A program made the position numbers and the translations under genes. Below are positions 43,565-53,174 of a stretch of 64,000 nucleotides of DNA, piece after piece. The DNA lies in the NCBI RefSeq assembly GCF_900113275.1, contig NZ_FOOU01000005.1:246087-310086 (forward strand). The letters run 5' to 3'. How positions within the stretch are numbered: position 1 is the stretch's first letter; the number at the start of each line of letters is the position of its first letter. The stretch comes from Neptunomonas qingdaonensis (GTDB lineage: Bacteria; Pseudomonadota; Gammaproteobacteria; Pseudomonadales; Balneatricaceae). A model generated the notes under the pieces. The model did not search any database, had not been told where the DNA came from, and saw only the letters and a program-made list of their open reading frames with translations.

Positions 43565-44467
43565 ATGAGCCAGCCCTCTGAATGGCCATTGCCGCCTGAA
43601 AGCACCCGATTCGTTGTGCCCCGCAAAATAGTGTCACAATTAAGAGGACATTCATTAGCCAGAGGGCTATATCCGATAGGCCTTGGCTACTATAAACAAG
43701 CATCCAACCATACTATGTTGCGGCGCACACATGATGACTACCTGATGATCTATTGCCTCGACGGACAAGGTGAGCTGACACTGGATCACCAATCTTACGA
43801 GGTAAAAGCAGGCGATATTATTTTCCTGCCAAGGGGGGTTGCTCACGCCTACAAAGCATCAGATATAACCCCCTGGACTATTTATTGGATACATTTCTCA
43901 GGTGATCAAAGTGAAGAGTTTATTGACTATCTTGCTATTCGTCAGAACAGTTTTGTTTTCCCGCTGGGCATCCACTCAAGGCTGACCAGTGACTTTGAGT
44001 CGTTACTTGAATGCCGCCAATCCAGCTACAATTTGAGTGCTTTTGTGCATGCATCCAACCTGCTGCGCCAAATATTAACGCATATTGCCCAATTACAACC
44101 GCTGGCTAAGCAGCAGCAAACCGCTCACAACTTCAATTTAGAATTAATTCACAGCCTGATGCAGGCTCGTGCTCATGAGCAACTGGATCTCAATACTCTG
44201 GCAGAAACAGCCAACCTTTCTAAGTTCCATTTCATTAAAAAATATAAAGAGTTAACGGGCACAACGCCCATCAATCATTTCATACATTTGAAAATTGAAC
44301 GTGCTTGCCATCTGCTTGATGTGACGACCAAGTCCATTAATGAAATAAGCTTTGCCGTGGGTTATGAGGATGCATACTACTTTTCACGAATTTTTAAAAA
44401 GATTATGGGAATTTCACCCAGCCAGTACCGGCGTATGCGCATGGGGACTTATCCTTATCCCTCTTAA
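43565..44467 (+). CDS. mmsR: AraC-family activator, MmsR-like
   Basis: A 300-residue AraC/XylS regulator. An N-terminal cupin sensor domain (about 30-160, GDIIFLPRGVAHAYKASD) is followed by the C-terminal double helix-turn-helix (about 200-295, with LAETANLSKFHFIKKYKELT and EISFAVGYEDAYYFSRIFKK). Divergence from mmsA and the size match MmsR, which activates the mms operon in Pseudomonas in response to valine metabolites. A perfect inverted repeat lies just upstream. Confidence 0.9.
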   Translation: MSQPSEWPLPPESTRFVVPRKIVSQLRGHSLARGLYPIGLGYYKQASNHTMLRRTHDDYLMIYCLDGQGELTLDHQSYEVKAGDIIFLPRGVAHAYKASDITPWTIYWIHFSGDQSEEFIDYLAIRQNSFVFPLGIHSRLTSDFESLLECRQSSYNLSAFVHASNLLRQILTHIAQLQPLAKQQQTAHNFNLELIHSLMQARAHEQLDLNTLAETANLSKFHFIKKYKELTGTTPINHFIHLKIERACHLLDVTTKSINEISFAVGYEDAYYFSRIFKKIMGISPSQYRRMRMGTYPYPS

Positions 44468-44526
44468 AGTTGATCAATACTATAACCAGACCTTAGTAGA
44501 GATCAGATTTACCTGTGCCTGTGCCA

Positions 44527-45432
44527 TTATAACCTCAGCAAGCCTTTAACCAGGGTGTAACTAGCTTGCGGGGCTTCCTGCATAAAGCAGTGGCCACCTT
44601 CTACTTCAGTCAATTTAATGTGTGGGTTCGCTTTTTCTGCCCGCCTTACCGCAGGCGGCACAAAGGAGTAAGTCCGGGTGCTGTGCAGAATGTGTGTATA
44701 TTCAGGAAGTTTGGCAATCGCGGGCCAAAGCCGCTTCGGGTATCCGGAAAAAATACGCGCTTCTAACCACGGCGGACAGCGTAGCTGCCACTCGCCTTGA
44801 TCACTCGGTGTAATCGCGTCGTCGATATAGCTGTTCAGCGACGCCTCTGTCCAGCTTTTGAAGATGCCGCGACCATAAAAACTCTTATGTGCGTCCTCTC
44901 GACTCGGCCAGCTGTGACGTCTTTTTTTCGCTTGTTTTACATGCGGCAAATGCCCCGCCATACCGATCAAGTGAAGGAAGCGCATCATTGCAATCATTGA
45001 TTTAGGATAGATAACGGGGTCTAACAAAATATATTGGTCAAACAAGCGGCGTTGATGATGTAACATCAGCGTCGTAGCAATAGCACCAAAACTATGTGCC
45101 AACGCAATGACGGGCTGTTTCGGATCCCAGCGCTGGCTGAAAGCTTCGAAACAATTGAGCGCCCGCATCATTAATGCTTGCCAATCTGAGTACTGATCCC
45201 GGGGTATATGGTCACTGTCACCGTGCCCCTCAATGGAGCCGAGAAACAAGTCATACTCGCCATGAAAGAGCTCGAGGAAAGGCCAGTAGGTCAAACTCGA
45301 CAGTCCTGTACCGTGCAGGAAGTAAATAATCGGACGGTGATTGTTACCACAATCAGGTGACATCCACCCTCGCAGTATCAATGTACCGTCATCATGCTCC
45401 CATGGGATTAACGACTCTTGCGCCAGACTCAT
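44527..45432 (-). CDS. Alpha/beta hydrolase
   Basis: About 301 residues. An alpha/beta hydrolase with HGTGLSSLTYWPF (oxyanion region near 38-50), the nucleophile elbow AHSFGA, and a catalytic His near the C terminus (EGGHCFMQEAP). The catalytic Asp is probably LLDP. An in-frame TTG at 45441 exists; I prefer the ATG at 45432. It starts 11 bp after the SlyD-like gene stops, so the two are likely co-transcribed. Substrate unknown; it lacks the signal peptide of a secreted lipase. Confidence 0.85.
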   Translation of the reverse strand: MSLAQESLIPWEHDDGTLILRGWMSPDCGNNHRPIIYFLHGTGLSSLTYWPFLELFHGEYDLFLGSIEGHGDSDHIPRDQYSDWQALMMRALNCFEAFSQRWDPKQPVIALAHSFGAIATTLMLHHQRRLFDQYILLDPVIYPKSMIAMMRFLHLIGMAGHLPHVKQAKKRRHSWPSREDAHKSFYGRGIFKSWTEASLNSYIDDAITPSDQGEWQLRCPPWLEARIFSGYPKRLWPAIAKLPEYTHILHSTRTYSFVPPAVRRAEKANPHIKLTEVEGGHCFMQEAPQASYTLVKGLLRL

Positions 45433-45443
45433 GAGACGCAATA

Positions 45444-45929
45444 TCAGTCGTGGTGATGTCCGCCAGCGCCATGCGCGTGGCCATGCTGAATTTCTTCAGC
45501 AGTTGCTTCACGGATATCTTTAATTTCGATATCAAATGTCACCACTTTACCGGCGAGCGGGTGGTTGGTATCTACCGTTGCCATGAATTTACCCATTTTG
45601 ACGATAGTCACCTGGCGGTTGCCCTGCTCTGTCTGAACGGTAGCAGTCATTCCTGGCTTCCATTTTTTAGCACCTTGCAAATGCTTAACCGGTACTCGCT
45701 GTGTCGGCTCTTCTGTTCTTTCACCGTAAGCATCAGCGGGCTGCAAAGTTTCTGACACTGTGTCGCCGACACTTTTGCCCTCCAATACCTTCTCAAGCCC
45801 AGGAAGCATACTGTTATGGCCGTGCAGATAAGCGACCGGGGAGCCTTCATCTGTTGCTTCAACAATATCGCCACTTTCATCTTTCAGTGTGTAGGAGAAT
45901 TGCACTACTGAATCTTTACCAATCTGCAT
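45444..45929 (-). CDS. slyD: FKBP-type peptidyl-prolyl isomerase, SlyD-like
   Basis: A 161-residue SlyD-type protein. The FKBP domain is interrupted by the inserted-in-flap domain (about 75-130), and the C terminus is a short histidine-rich metal-binding tail (HGHAHGAGGHHHD). SlyD assists protein folding and nickel/metal handling. Length and architecture are normal. It heads a two-gene run with the alpha/beta hydrolase downstream. Confidence 0.93.
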   Translation of the reverse strand: MQIGKDSVVQFSYTLKDESGDIVEATDEGSPVAYLHGHNSMLPGLEKVLEGKSVGDTVSETLQPADAYGERTEEPTQRVPVKHLQGAKKWKPGMTATVQTEQGNRQVTIVKMGKFMATVDTNHPLAGKVVTFDIEIKDIREATAEEIQHGHAHGAGGHHHD

Positions 45930-46048
45930 CGAGAGTTCCTAAAGCCATATAAAAAACACAATATTAGCAGCAAACCAAGGTTAACTTACAGTACAAAGTT
46001 GAGCCGTGAATTCACTCATTAAACAAACAGAACAACACAGCTATGGCT

Positions 46049-46672
46049 CTAGCCTGTAGCCAGCCAAATACCCACACCTATCATCAGGCTTCCTGCAATA
46101 CGATTCATTAAGCGTACGTTGCCACTTTTCTGTAAAAAAGCCCGCATCGTCCGCCCACCTGTCGCATAACCTAATAAACAGACAAATTCGACGAGTAAAA
46201 TTATCAAAATTAACATCGAAAGCTGTGGAGCCAGCGGAGCATCCGGATTAATAAAGGGAGGCAATAAAGAGATAAAAAATGCCCAACCTTTTGGGTTAGC
46301 GACCGCCGTCAGAAAACCTTGTAAGGCCAATGTCTGTCGGCTAACCGAGGCACGAATGGTAGTATCCTCTGTGACCGCCATCTTTCCACGTGACTGCCAC
46401 ATCTGAATCCCAATATAGATCAGATAAGCGCCACCTATCACTTTAAAAACAGCGAATATGCCGGGGTAATTTAGCATGATGGCTGCCACACCCACCACGG
46501 CAAGAAGTGCGACCAGCCCTACGCCTACAAGTTCACCTGCCATCATCCACAATGTCCGCCGCACGCCAATGGTCATGCCCATTGTCATTGACAATGTCAT
46601 ACACATTCCAGGTGTCGCTGAAACAAAGAAAAACGTAGGTAAAAAGACGGCTAATAAAGAAAGCTCTAACAT
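46049..46672 (-). CDS. LysE-family exporter
   Basis: A 207-residue membrane protein with about six hydrophobic helices and the LysE/RhtB signature TPGMCMTLSMTMG near residues 15-35. It would export an amino acid or related compound. An in-frame ATG at 46714 is possible; 46672 (MLELSLLAVFLPTFF) begins directly with the first helix and has AGGT upstream. It lies 69 bp after the MocR regulator gene on the same strand, a common pairing, so the regulator may control export. Confidence 0.88.
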   Translation of the reverse strand: MLELSLLAVFLPTFFFVSATPGMCMTLSMTMGMTIGVRRTLWMMAGELVGVGLVALLAVVGVAAIMLNYPGIFAVFKVIGGAYLIYIGIQMWQSRGKMAVTEDTTIRASVSRQTLALQGFLTAVANPKGWAFFISLLPPFINPDAPLAPQLSMLILIILLVEFVCLLGYATGGRTMRAFLQKSGNVRLMNRIAGSLMIGVGIWLATG

Positions 46673-46741
46673 CGGACAACCTGTCGCTTTAAGAGGAAAA
46701 TAGTCATGCAACACTCACTTGATAATCACCTGATTTTTTAG

Positions 46742-48253
46742 TCAGATATTTTTTGATAAGGACTTAATAATTTTCTGCAGCTTGTTTACACCCGCAGGCA
46801 TCTTTTCAACCGGCGTGCCAGCATATCCCAGAATGAGGCCCGATCTTACCGGTCTATGCAAAATATCACGCTGGTAAGCCGATAACGCTCTGATATCTAG
46901 TCCGTTAGCGTTTGCTTTTTCACAAATCCTTTGGTCACAATATGACGCATTCAGAAGGTAAACACTGTGCATGCCACCGGAACTGGGAACAAGTGTAAAA
47001 TCAGGAAATGACTGTTGCATCAGATGATCTAATGACGCTTTCCTTATTTTGTAGAGCTTCCTCATTCTGCGTAAATGACGGTTATAGCCCCCCTCTTTCA
47101 TAAAAAGACCCATCGCTATCTGTTGTGGTCCTGACAGGCCACCATCAACAAAGCGTTTGTACTTTTTGAAGAGGTCAATTAATGCTTCAGGCAGCACCAT
47201 GTATCCAAGGCGAATGCCCGGAAACATGGTACGGCTGAATGTACCTGTATAAATGACTCTACTGCCTGTATCCAGCCCCTGTAATGCAGAAATGCTATGG
47301 CCGTTAAAGACAAACTCGCTGTCATAGTCATCCTCGATAACCCAACTTTGCGTTTCATAAGCCCAATCAAGAATGGCTAAACGCCGCTTCAAAGAAAGCG
47401 TCTGTCCTAACGGAAAACTTCGCGAGGGTGTCAAAATCAGCGTATGCGCCTGCTGTGCAATCGCATTATCAGCGTCAAAGCAGAGGCCATACTCGTCAGT
47501 AGGTAATGCTATTTGTTTTGCCCCAATGCTCGTGAGAACGCCATCAATACCCGGGTACCCGGTTTCTTCCAGCATGACTGTTTCATTTTGAGTAACCAGT
47601 AAATTGAGGGCGATAGCCAGCGCTTGTTGAGAGCCGGTTGTGATCATTACCTGATCCACGCAACACTTCACCCCCCTGGTTATCAGGAGATGTTCGCTGA
47701 TCTGCTGCCTTAACAGCTGCGCCCCCATGGCCGGTTGCTCAGAGTAGGCGTTCTGATCCCGAAGACTTCTGGCCGTCGCCGCGTGCCATTCTTTTAAGGG
47801 AAAGTCTGATATCGCAGGCTGTGCAGGCAAAAATAGTGATTGTGTTGTTTCTTGCAGACCACCGGGCTTTGTCGAACTCTGATCGTCAATCGTCTGAATG
47901 CGCTGCGCGACCTCAGAGATGCGCACAACAGAGTTCGATAAATGATTCTGCTTTACTTCACCCAGCAACGGCTTTAATTCAATAATACCGGCAACGAACG
48001 TGCCCGCACCTTGACGGCTTTCTGCAAACCCTTCTTCAATCAACAGGTCAAACGCAGCGATGACAGAATTTCGTGAAATCCCCATCTGTTGGCTTAAATA
48101 ACGGCTGGAGGGTAATTTATCGTTTCTTTTAAGCCGACCATGACAGATAGCCTCTTTAATATGCTCATAAAGCACTTCATATTTCGGCTGATTTTTATTA
48201 GTGAGGTGAGTATCTAAGGGGATAAACAGATCATGAGCAGACTGATTATTCAC
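46742..48253 (-). CDS. MocR-type PLP-dependent GntR regulator
   Basis: A 503-residue chimera. The N-terminal GntR winged helix (about 15-95, with LPSSRYLSQQMGISRNSVIAA) is fused to an aspartate-aminotransferase-like domain with the PLP site around IYTGTFSRTMFPGIRLGY. MocR regulators often control amino-compound or PLP-linked genes. The start is GTG at 48253 with an AG-rich upstream stretch. It precedes the LysE-family exporter, which is the likely target. Confidence 0.9.
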   Translation of the reverse strand: MNNQSAHDLFIPLDTHLTNKNQPKYEVLYEHIKEAICHGRLKRNDKLPSSRYLSQQMGISRNSVIAAFDLLIEEGFAESRQGAGTFVAGIIELKPLLGEVKQNHLSNSVVRISEVAQRIQTIDDQSSTKPGGLQETTQSLFLPAQPAISDFPLKEWHAATARSLRDQNAYSEQPAMGAQLLRQQISEHLLITRGVKCCVDQVMITTGSQQALAIALNLLVTQNETVMLEETGYPGIDGVLTSIGAKQIALPTDEYGLCFDADNAIAQQAHTLILTPSRSFPLGQTLSLKRRLAILDWAYETQSWVIEDDYDSEFVFNGHSISALQGLDTGSRVIYTGTFSRTMFPGIRLGYMVLPEALIDLFKKYKRFVDGGLSGPQQIAMGLFMKEGGYNRHLRRMRKLYKIRKASLDHLMQQSFPDFTLVPSSGGMHSVYLLNASYCDQRICEKANANGLDIRALSAYQRDILHRPVRSGLILGYAGTPVEKMPAGVNKLQKIIKSLSKNI

Positions 48254-48392
48254 AAGTGGCTCTTTCTTAAGTTAGAAAATGACCGGTAATATAAACCAAT
48301 ATTTAATAAATACCTTCACATTTTAAAGTAACAAAAAGCACACTTACAAAAGCCTGATTGATAAAAACCAGGAAAGATAACGCTGCAAAAAC

Positions 48393-48420
48393 AAAAAACC
48401 CACTTACTAAGCAGGTTTTT
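48393..48420. terminator. Terminator before the small 61-residue gene
   Basis: AAAAACC...GGTTTTT (48394-48400 and 48414-48420) with an inner CTT/AAG pair forms a hairpin with T-rich tails on both strands. It lies just past the stop of the minus-strand small gene and upstream of the MocR gene. Confidence 0.7.
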
Positions 48421-48439
48421 CAAGTCATTTTTGTTGAGT

Positions 48440-48625
48440 TTATAAGGTGCGTTGATTGGTCATAGCTTGCGGCAAAAATAACAAGGTTATTGCATCAAAA
48501 TACCAATGTGACGCACTATACCACTCCTCTATCTTTTCCGACTCAAATACCCTTTCAATGTAGCTATCAAGAAGAGCTTCCTGTTGCTCTTCCCATTTTT
48601 CTGGATGACGAATTATAGGGTACAT
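48440..48625 (-). CDS. Small protein of unknown function
   Basis: 61 residues, acidic and aromatic (MYPIIRHPEKWEEQQEALLD, then YSASHWYFDAITLLF). The ATG at 48625 has GAGGTGA at proper spacing; the ATG at 48652 has none. It has no signal peptide or clear membrane helix, though the C-terminal LLFLPQA stretch is hydrophobic. I do not recognise the family. Expression alone is plausible, as a terminator follows. Confidence 0.55.
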   Translation of the reverse strand: MYPIIRHPEKWEEQQEALLDSYIERVFESEKIEEWYSASHWYFDAITLLFLPQAMTNQRTL

Positions 48626-48839
48626 AAAATCACCTCGATGTGCAGTGAGCACATAAAATGGAACTTGGTAATACGATAAAACCTAATTACTTGAGTATAT
48701 TACACGGATTTATTGTGCGCTGCAACAATTTAGAACTTTAGTCTTACTCTTTTTAACCCCTATTATTTATAGCACTATTTTTTAACATCAATATTTTTTA
48801 AGCTACACTTTATCTAATTCAGATTCAGACGTGACCTAG

Positions 48840-50129
48840 ATGCCATCAGATATGCAAATACTAGATAGCGGTTTTTTTTATAGCCTGTTCGAACAGGTCA
48901 ATGATGAGATATATATCATTGACCCTGTTACCTCCCTTATCATCGAAGCTAATAAGGAGGGATGTGACGCTTTAGGCATGTCCAGAAAAGAGCTGCTTAA
49001 CCAAAGTGTTCTGTCACTCAATAAAGATGTGATTGGGCTTTCCCAATGGGCAGAAATTTCAGATGCCATCAAAACGGCGGGGGATTTTACATTTGTTGGA
49101 CGACATAAACGCAAAGATGGCAGCGACTTCCCTGTTGAAATCAGAACAAGCTATTTTCAATATAACGGTACGCCTTACTTCGTTTCTATCGCACGTGACA
49201 CATCACTGCGCTCACAACATGAATATGAATTTCATAATGATGATGCGATTCGTGCATTTGCTTTAAATGAAGCCAGTGATGGACTCTGGGATTGGAACAT
49301 TCTGGATAACTCTTTATTTCTGAGCCCACAGTGGTACCGAATGATGGGATATGGACCACATGAAATCAGCGCTCCATCACTCAGTACGTGGAATTCAGCC
49401 GTACACCCAGATGATGCTGAACGCGTTACCAGACTCTTGCAGGAACACTTAAACTCCAAAAGCTCACGCTATGAAGCGAAGTACCGTTTAAGAAACCGAA
49501 ATGGTGATTATTTATGGGTACATGATCGTGGACTTGTCGTAAAAAGAGATAGCGACAACAAAGCCTTAAGAATGATTGGGCTTGTTTTGGATATTACCCA
49601 GTCACAACTGCTGGCAGAGCAGCTGTTTCATCACTCTCAACGCGATGATCTGACCGGCCTGTACAATCGCAAAACAGGCTATGAGTTATTTGGGCAATAT
49701 CTGAATGTTAGTATTCAACAAAATACACAGATGCAAATTGTCATGCTGGATATAGACAATTTTAAGTTGATTAACGAGAACTATGGTCATTTAAACGGGG
49801 ATAAAGCCATCCAGCATTTCGCAAAAACAGTTCCAAAGCTGTTACGTAAAACCGATCTGCTTTTTCGTTGGGGAGGTGAAGAATTTCTATTACTTTGCCC
49901 GGATACAGCGCAGGATACAGCGTTGAATCTAATTAACCGACTATTAAAACAGCTATCTCAACATCCCTTTCTTACTGAAGATAATAGAGCGGTCTTTATG
50001 ACAGCCAGTGCAGGTATCAGTGGATACCCGCACCATGGGTCATGCATCAGTGATCTTGTTAAAAGTGCTGATGGCGCTATGTATCAAGCCAAAGCAGAAG
50101 GAAAAGACAAGGTCTGTATTTCTGCTTAA
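48840..50129 (+). CDS. Diguanylate cyclase with two PAS domains
   Basis: A 429-residue cytosolic enzyme. Two PAS domains (about 8-130 and 140-260, the second followed by a PAC-like segment) precede a GGDEF domain. The active site GGEEF is at about 345-349, with an upstream RKTD matching the RxxD product-inhibition site. It makes cyclic di-GMP from GTP under control of whatever the PAS domains sense. No membrane helix or signal peptide. The ribosome site is weak. Confidence 0.92.
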   Translation: MPSDMQILDSGFFYSLFEQVNDEIYIIDPVTSLIIEANKEGCDALGMSRKELLNQSVLSLNKDVIGLSQWAEISDAIKTAGDFTFVGRHKRKDGSDFPVEIRTSYFQYNGTPYFVSIARDTSLRSQHEYEFHNDDAIRAFALNEASDGLWDWNILDNSLFLSPQWYRMMGYGPHEISAPSLSTWNSAVHPDDAERVTRLLQEHLNSKSSRYEAKYRLRNRNGDYLWVHDRGLVVKRDSDNKALRMIGLVLDITQSQLLAEQLFHHSQRDDLTGLYNRKTGYELFGQYLNVSIQQNTQMQIVMLDIDNFKLINENYGHLNGDKAIQHFAKTVPKLLRKTDLLFRWGGEEFLLLCPDTAQDTALNLINRLLKQLSQHPFLTEDNRAVFMTASAGISGYPHHGSCISDLVKSADGAMYQAKAEGKDKVCISA

Positions 50130-50140
50130 TTATCATTGCT

Positions 50141-51907
50141 TTATTTCTGATTCACATAAGTTCCCGGCGCTTCACACAATGAGTCATCTATAGGTTGAGC
50201 AGCGATTTTCTCACCCGAATGCTTTTCTAGCCATTGATGCCACTCTGGCCACCAGGATCCCTCAACGGCATTGTTATTTTGAATCCAGGAGTCTGGGTCA
50301 ACATAGCGATCTTGTTTGGTTTCTGTGGCAACACGATAATGTCGGTGCTTGTGTCCCGGTTCACTCACAATACCGGCATTATGCCCTCCGCTAGTGAGTA
50401 CGAATGTGACGGCCTCACTATCGGACAGCAAATGAAGCTTGTAAACAGATCGCCACGGAGCAACATGATCCTTCTCTGTGCCTACTGAAAAAATAGGCAC
50501 ACTGATATCCCGAATCGCAATCGGTTTATCGTTAACAAGGTAATGCCCTGACGCAAAATTGTTATCGAGAAATAGCTCTCTCAAGTACTGAGAATGCATT
50601 TTATAAGGCATTCTTGTCAGATCAAGGTTCCACGCCATCAGGTCATTAATACTCTCTTTTTCACCGAGCATATAATGATGAACAATCCGCGACCAAATCA
50701 AGTCATTAGAACGTAGTATTTGAAACGCCCCTGCCATCTGAGATCCATCCAGAACCCCTTGATCCCACATCATTTTTTCAAGGTAAGAGACTTCACTCTC
50801 GTTGGTGAATATCATCAATTCCCCGGCTTCACTAAAGTCGACCTGCGCAGCAAAATGCGTCATCGACTTAAGACGATCATCTCCATCTCTCGCCATAGTA
50901 GCCGCCGCTATCGATAGTAAAGTCCCGCCTAAACAATAACCTGTTGCATGCACCTGCTGTTTAGGGAAAATTTTACTGATGGCATCCAGTGCCGCCATCA
51001 CGCCTTGCTCTCGATAATTATCCATACCCAGATCCCGATCTGCGGTAGTGGGATTAAACCATGAGATCATAAAAACAGTATGGCCATTTTCAACTAAATA
51101 TTTCACCAATGAGTTTTCCGGCGAAAGATCAAGAATGTAGTACTTCATAATCCACGCAGGAACGATAAGAATTGGCTCCGGATAAACCTGATCAGTCACC
51201 GGCGAGTACTGTATCAACTCCATAATGTGATTTCTGAAAACTACTTTACCTGGTGTTATGGCAACCGTTTTACCTGGAATATAGTCATCAGCCCCCTCGG
51301 GAGAACGCCCTGCACTATACTGATCCATATCTTTAAGAAAGTTTTGCAAACCCGACACCAAATTAGCTCCACCCTGTTCTATCGTAGCCTTCATCACCTC
51401 AGGATTAAGTAAGGGATTGTTGCTCGGGGAGTATCTGTCTAAGATCTGCCTGGCGATGAATGAAATACTTCTCTCATCTGCCTCAGATAAGCCGTCAATA
51501 TCTGTTGTAGCATTGTGCCACCATTGCTGAGTGAACAAAAAATTCTGATAGATATAGTTGTACGGCCACTGCTGCCATCCAACGTCTGAAAATCGATTAT
51601 CCTGAGGCAAGGGAGTAATGCACGGTTTACTCTGGTTTTGTAACAACACGGGGCTAACCCGATGCATTTTTACTATTTTTCGCAACATTTTCTCAATTAA
51701 TCTCACTTGCTTTCCCGGCGACATAGCAAGGTGAGAAGCCCATGTAAAATACAGACTCATTAAACCCGCAGGGGAAATTCCTCCGGTAACATGTGCCATG
51801 TTTGCTTTGAAAACGTTATCTAATGCCGTTACTGAAAAATACCCGGAATCCACATCCTTCGAATCAAACCCGGATACATCGTTGATGTCACCCCTTCTAA
51901 TCGCCAC
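50141..51907 (-). CDS. phaC: PHA synthase (PhaC class I-like)
   Basis: A 588-residue polyhydroxyalkanoate synthase, normal length for class I. It has the lipase-like box GYCLGG with nucleophile C325, the catalytic Asp D480 in TEKDHVAPW, and His H509 in SGGHNAG. It polymerises hydroxyacyl-CoA into storage granules. The start is GTG at 51907 with a perfect AGGAGG. No phasin, phaZ, phaA or phaB is adjacent. It converges on the PAS-GGDEF gene with only 11 bp between stops. Confidence 0.92.
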   Translation of the reverse strand: MAIRRGDINDVSGFDSKDVDSGYFSVTALDNVFKANMAHVTGGISPAGLMSLYFTWASHLAMSPGKQVRLIEKMLRKIVKMHRVSPVLLQNQSKPCITPLPQDNRFSDVGWQQWPYNYIYQNFLFTQQWWHNATTDIDGLSEADERSISFIARQILDRYSPSNNPLLNPEVMKATIEQGGANLVSGLQNFLKDMDQYSAGRSPEGADDYIPGKTVAITPGKVVFRNHIMELIQYSPVTDQVYPEPILIVPAWIMKYYILDLSPENSLVKYLVENGHTVFMISWFNPTTADRDLGMDNYREQGVMAALDAISKIFPKQQVHATGYCLGGTLLSIAAATMARDGDDRLKSMTHFAAQVDFSEAGELMIFTNESEVSYLEKMMWDQGVLDGSQMAGAFQILRSNDLIWSRIVHHYMLGEKESINDLMAWNLDLTRMPYKMHSQYLRELFLDNNFASGHYLVNDKPIAIRDISVPIFSVGTEKDHVAPWRSVYKLHLLSDSEAVTFVLTSGGHNAGIVSEPGHKHRHYRVATETKQDRYVDPDSWIQNNNAVEGSWWPEWHQWLEKHSGEKIAAQPIDDSLCEAPGTYVNQK

Positions 51908-52106
51908 TGCGTACCTCCTGATGTGTAAAAAAACGATTCAAACGCCTTATTTAATTATCATCCTTATAGCGACCTGATGAATTGACCCTAATCACTCTAG
52001 GCGAACAAAACCACCTAATTTTTAATGGACAAGGTAGCTGTTATTAATCACTCGATTAAAAAACCAGACTTGAGCATTTATTGAGTTGAAATCTGATCAC
52101 GTTTAG

Positions 52107-52124
52107 TGGCGTTGATGGCGTTGA
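52107..52124 (+). repeat. Tandem 9-bp repeat
   Basis: TGGCGTTGA occurs twice in tandem (52107-52115 and 52116-52124), about 10 bp past the stop of the acidic unknown gene. It is probably a small slippage duplication. Confidence 0.35.
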
Positions 52125-52133
52125 TACATAAAC

Positions 52134-52850
52134 TTACTCTTCCTCATCGATGACATCGGCGTGGGACGAGGCTTCAAACTCATCGATTTGCCCGAAACTT
52201 TCAAACCAGAAGGATGAACTGACGACACTAAACTGACGCGTTAATCCGTCATCAGCCAACTGCTGTAACTTCCATACAATACCCGGGGCTTGAGGAAACT
52301 GCTGACCCTTAATTTGCTCATCATAAAGACGATGTAATAAGGCATTATCACTCAACCCGCCCGCCAATAGACGTACCATCGAAGCACAGGGCGATTCATC
52401 AAATATAGCCATATCTTCAATATCACCGGCCCTGACATTAACGATAAATTCAACACCGGTAGGTTGTGCAAAAATACCATTAAACGCTTCTCGTAAGAGT
52501 GCATAAGCACTAAAGAAACGCTCATGATATAAGCAATCGGAATACTCCTCCCATAAGCGATCATCTGATATATCGTGGCTTAGTTGCTCGATCTTGCCTG
52601 CTGTTAGCTCATCATTTGCTAATTCATCAGCAAATAAATGCGTCAATACCACTTTTGCAGCTTCATCAGCCTCCAAGTCATTCAGAGACATCATACACAT
52701 CTCTCTAAGCTCAGCGGCATCCATTCCTTCTAAGCCATCATCAAGCCCCATCATTTCCATGAGGGCATGATAATCCTCAGTAGACCACGCATTTGCAATC
52801 TTGTTAATTTTACGGAAAGAATCAATCTGGACGGTAAATAGAGCTGGCAT
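52134..52850 (-). CDS. Acidic protein of unknown function
   Basis: A 238-residue, strongly acidic protein. It has helical content (LREMCMMSLNDLEADEAAK, then ELTAGKIEQLSHDISDDRLW) and ends in an acidic run (FEASSHADVIDEEE). No signal peptide, membrane helix or recognised motif. The ATG has AAGGAG at good spacing. It is divergent from the DUF3754 gene across a 324-bp region. Possible conserved hypothetical. Confidence 0.7.
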   Translation of the reverse strand: MPALFTVQIDSFRKINKIANAWSTEDYHALMEMMGLDDGLEGMDAAELREMCMMSLNDLEADEAAKVVLTHLFADELANDELTAGKIEQLSHDISDDRLWEEYSDCLYHERFFSAYALLREAFNGIFAQPTGVEFIVNVRAGDIEDMAIFDESPCASMVRLLAGGLSDNALLHRLYDEQIKGQQFPQAPGIVWKLQQLADDGLTRQFSVVSSSFWFESFGQIDEFEASSHADVIDEEE

Positions 52851-53174
52851 CGGATACTCCTTGTTAAACGCTTAAACCGTTGTGTTATACAAGAAAAGTA
52901 ATCTCAATTTACTCATTTCGCAATACTGTATGAAGATTAAATAATAATGATTCCAGCCGATCTCAAGGGCCAGTAAACAGTTATAATCTATTGATATTAA
53001 TAGCTAAAATCACTTTTTCTTAGCGCAATAATTAAACATATTTAACACGCTATCGCACATATGAAATATTGCTGAATTATAACCACATAAGGCATTACTT
53101 ATGCTTTATGTTAGCAAGTGCTAGAATTGCTCCATTTTTGATAACATTTATCGTAACCCTGGTCAGTTATTCCT
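52851..53174. other. Divergent AT-rich intergenic region
   Basis: 324 bp between divergent genes. It must contain both promoters, but I see no strong -10/-35 pair, palindrome or ORF worth reporting. Confidence 0.4.
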
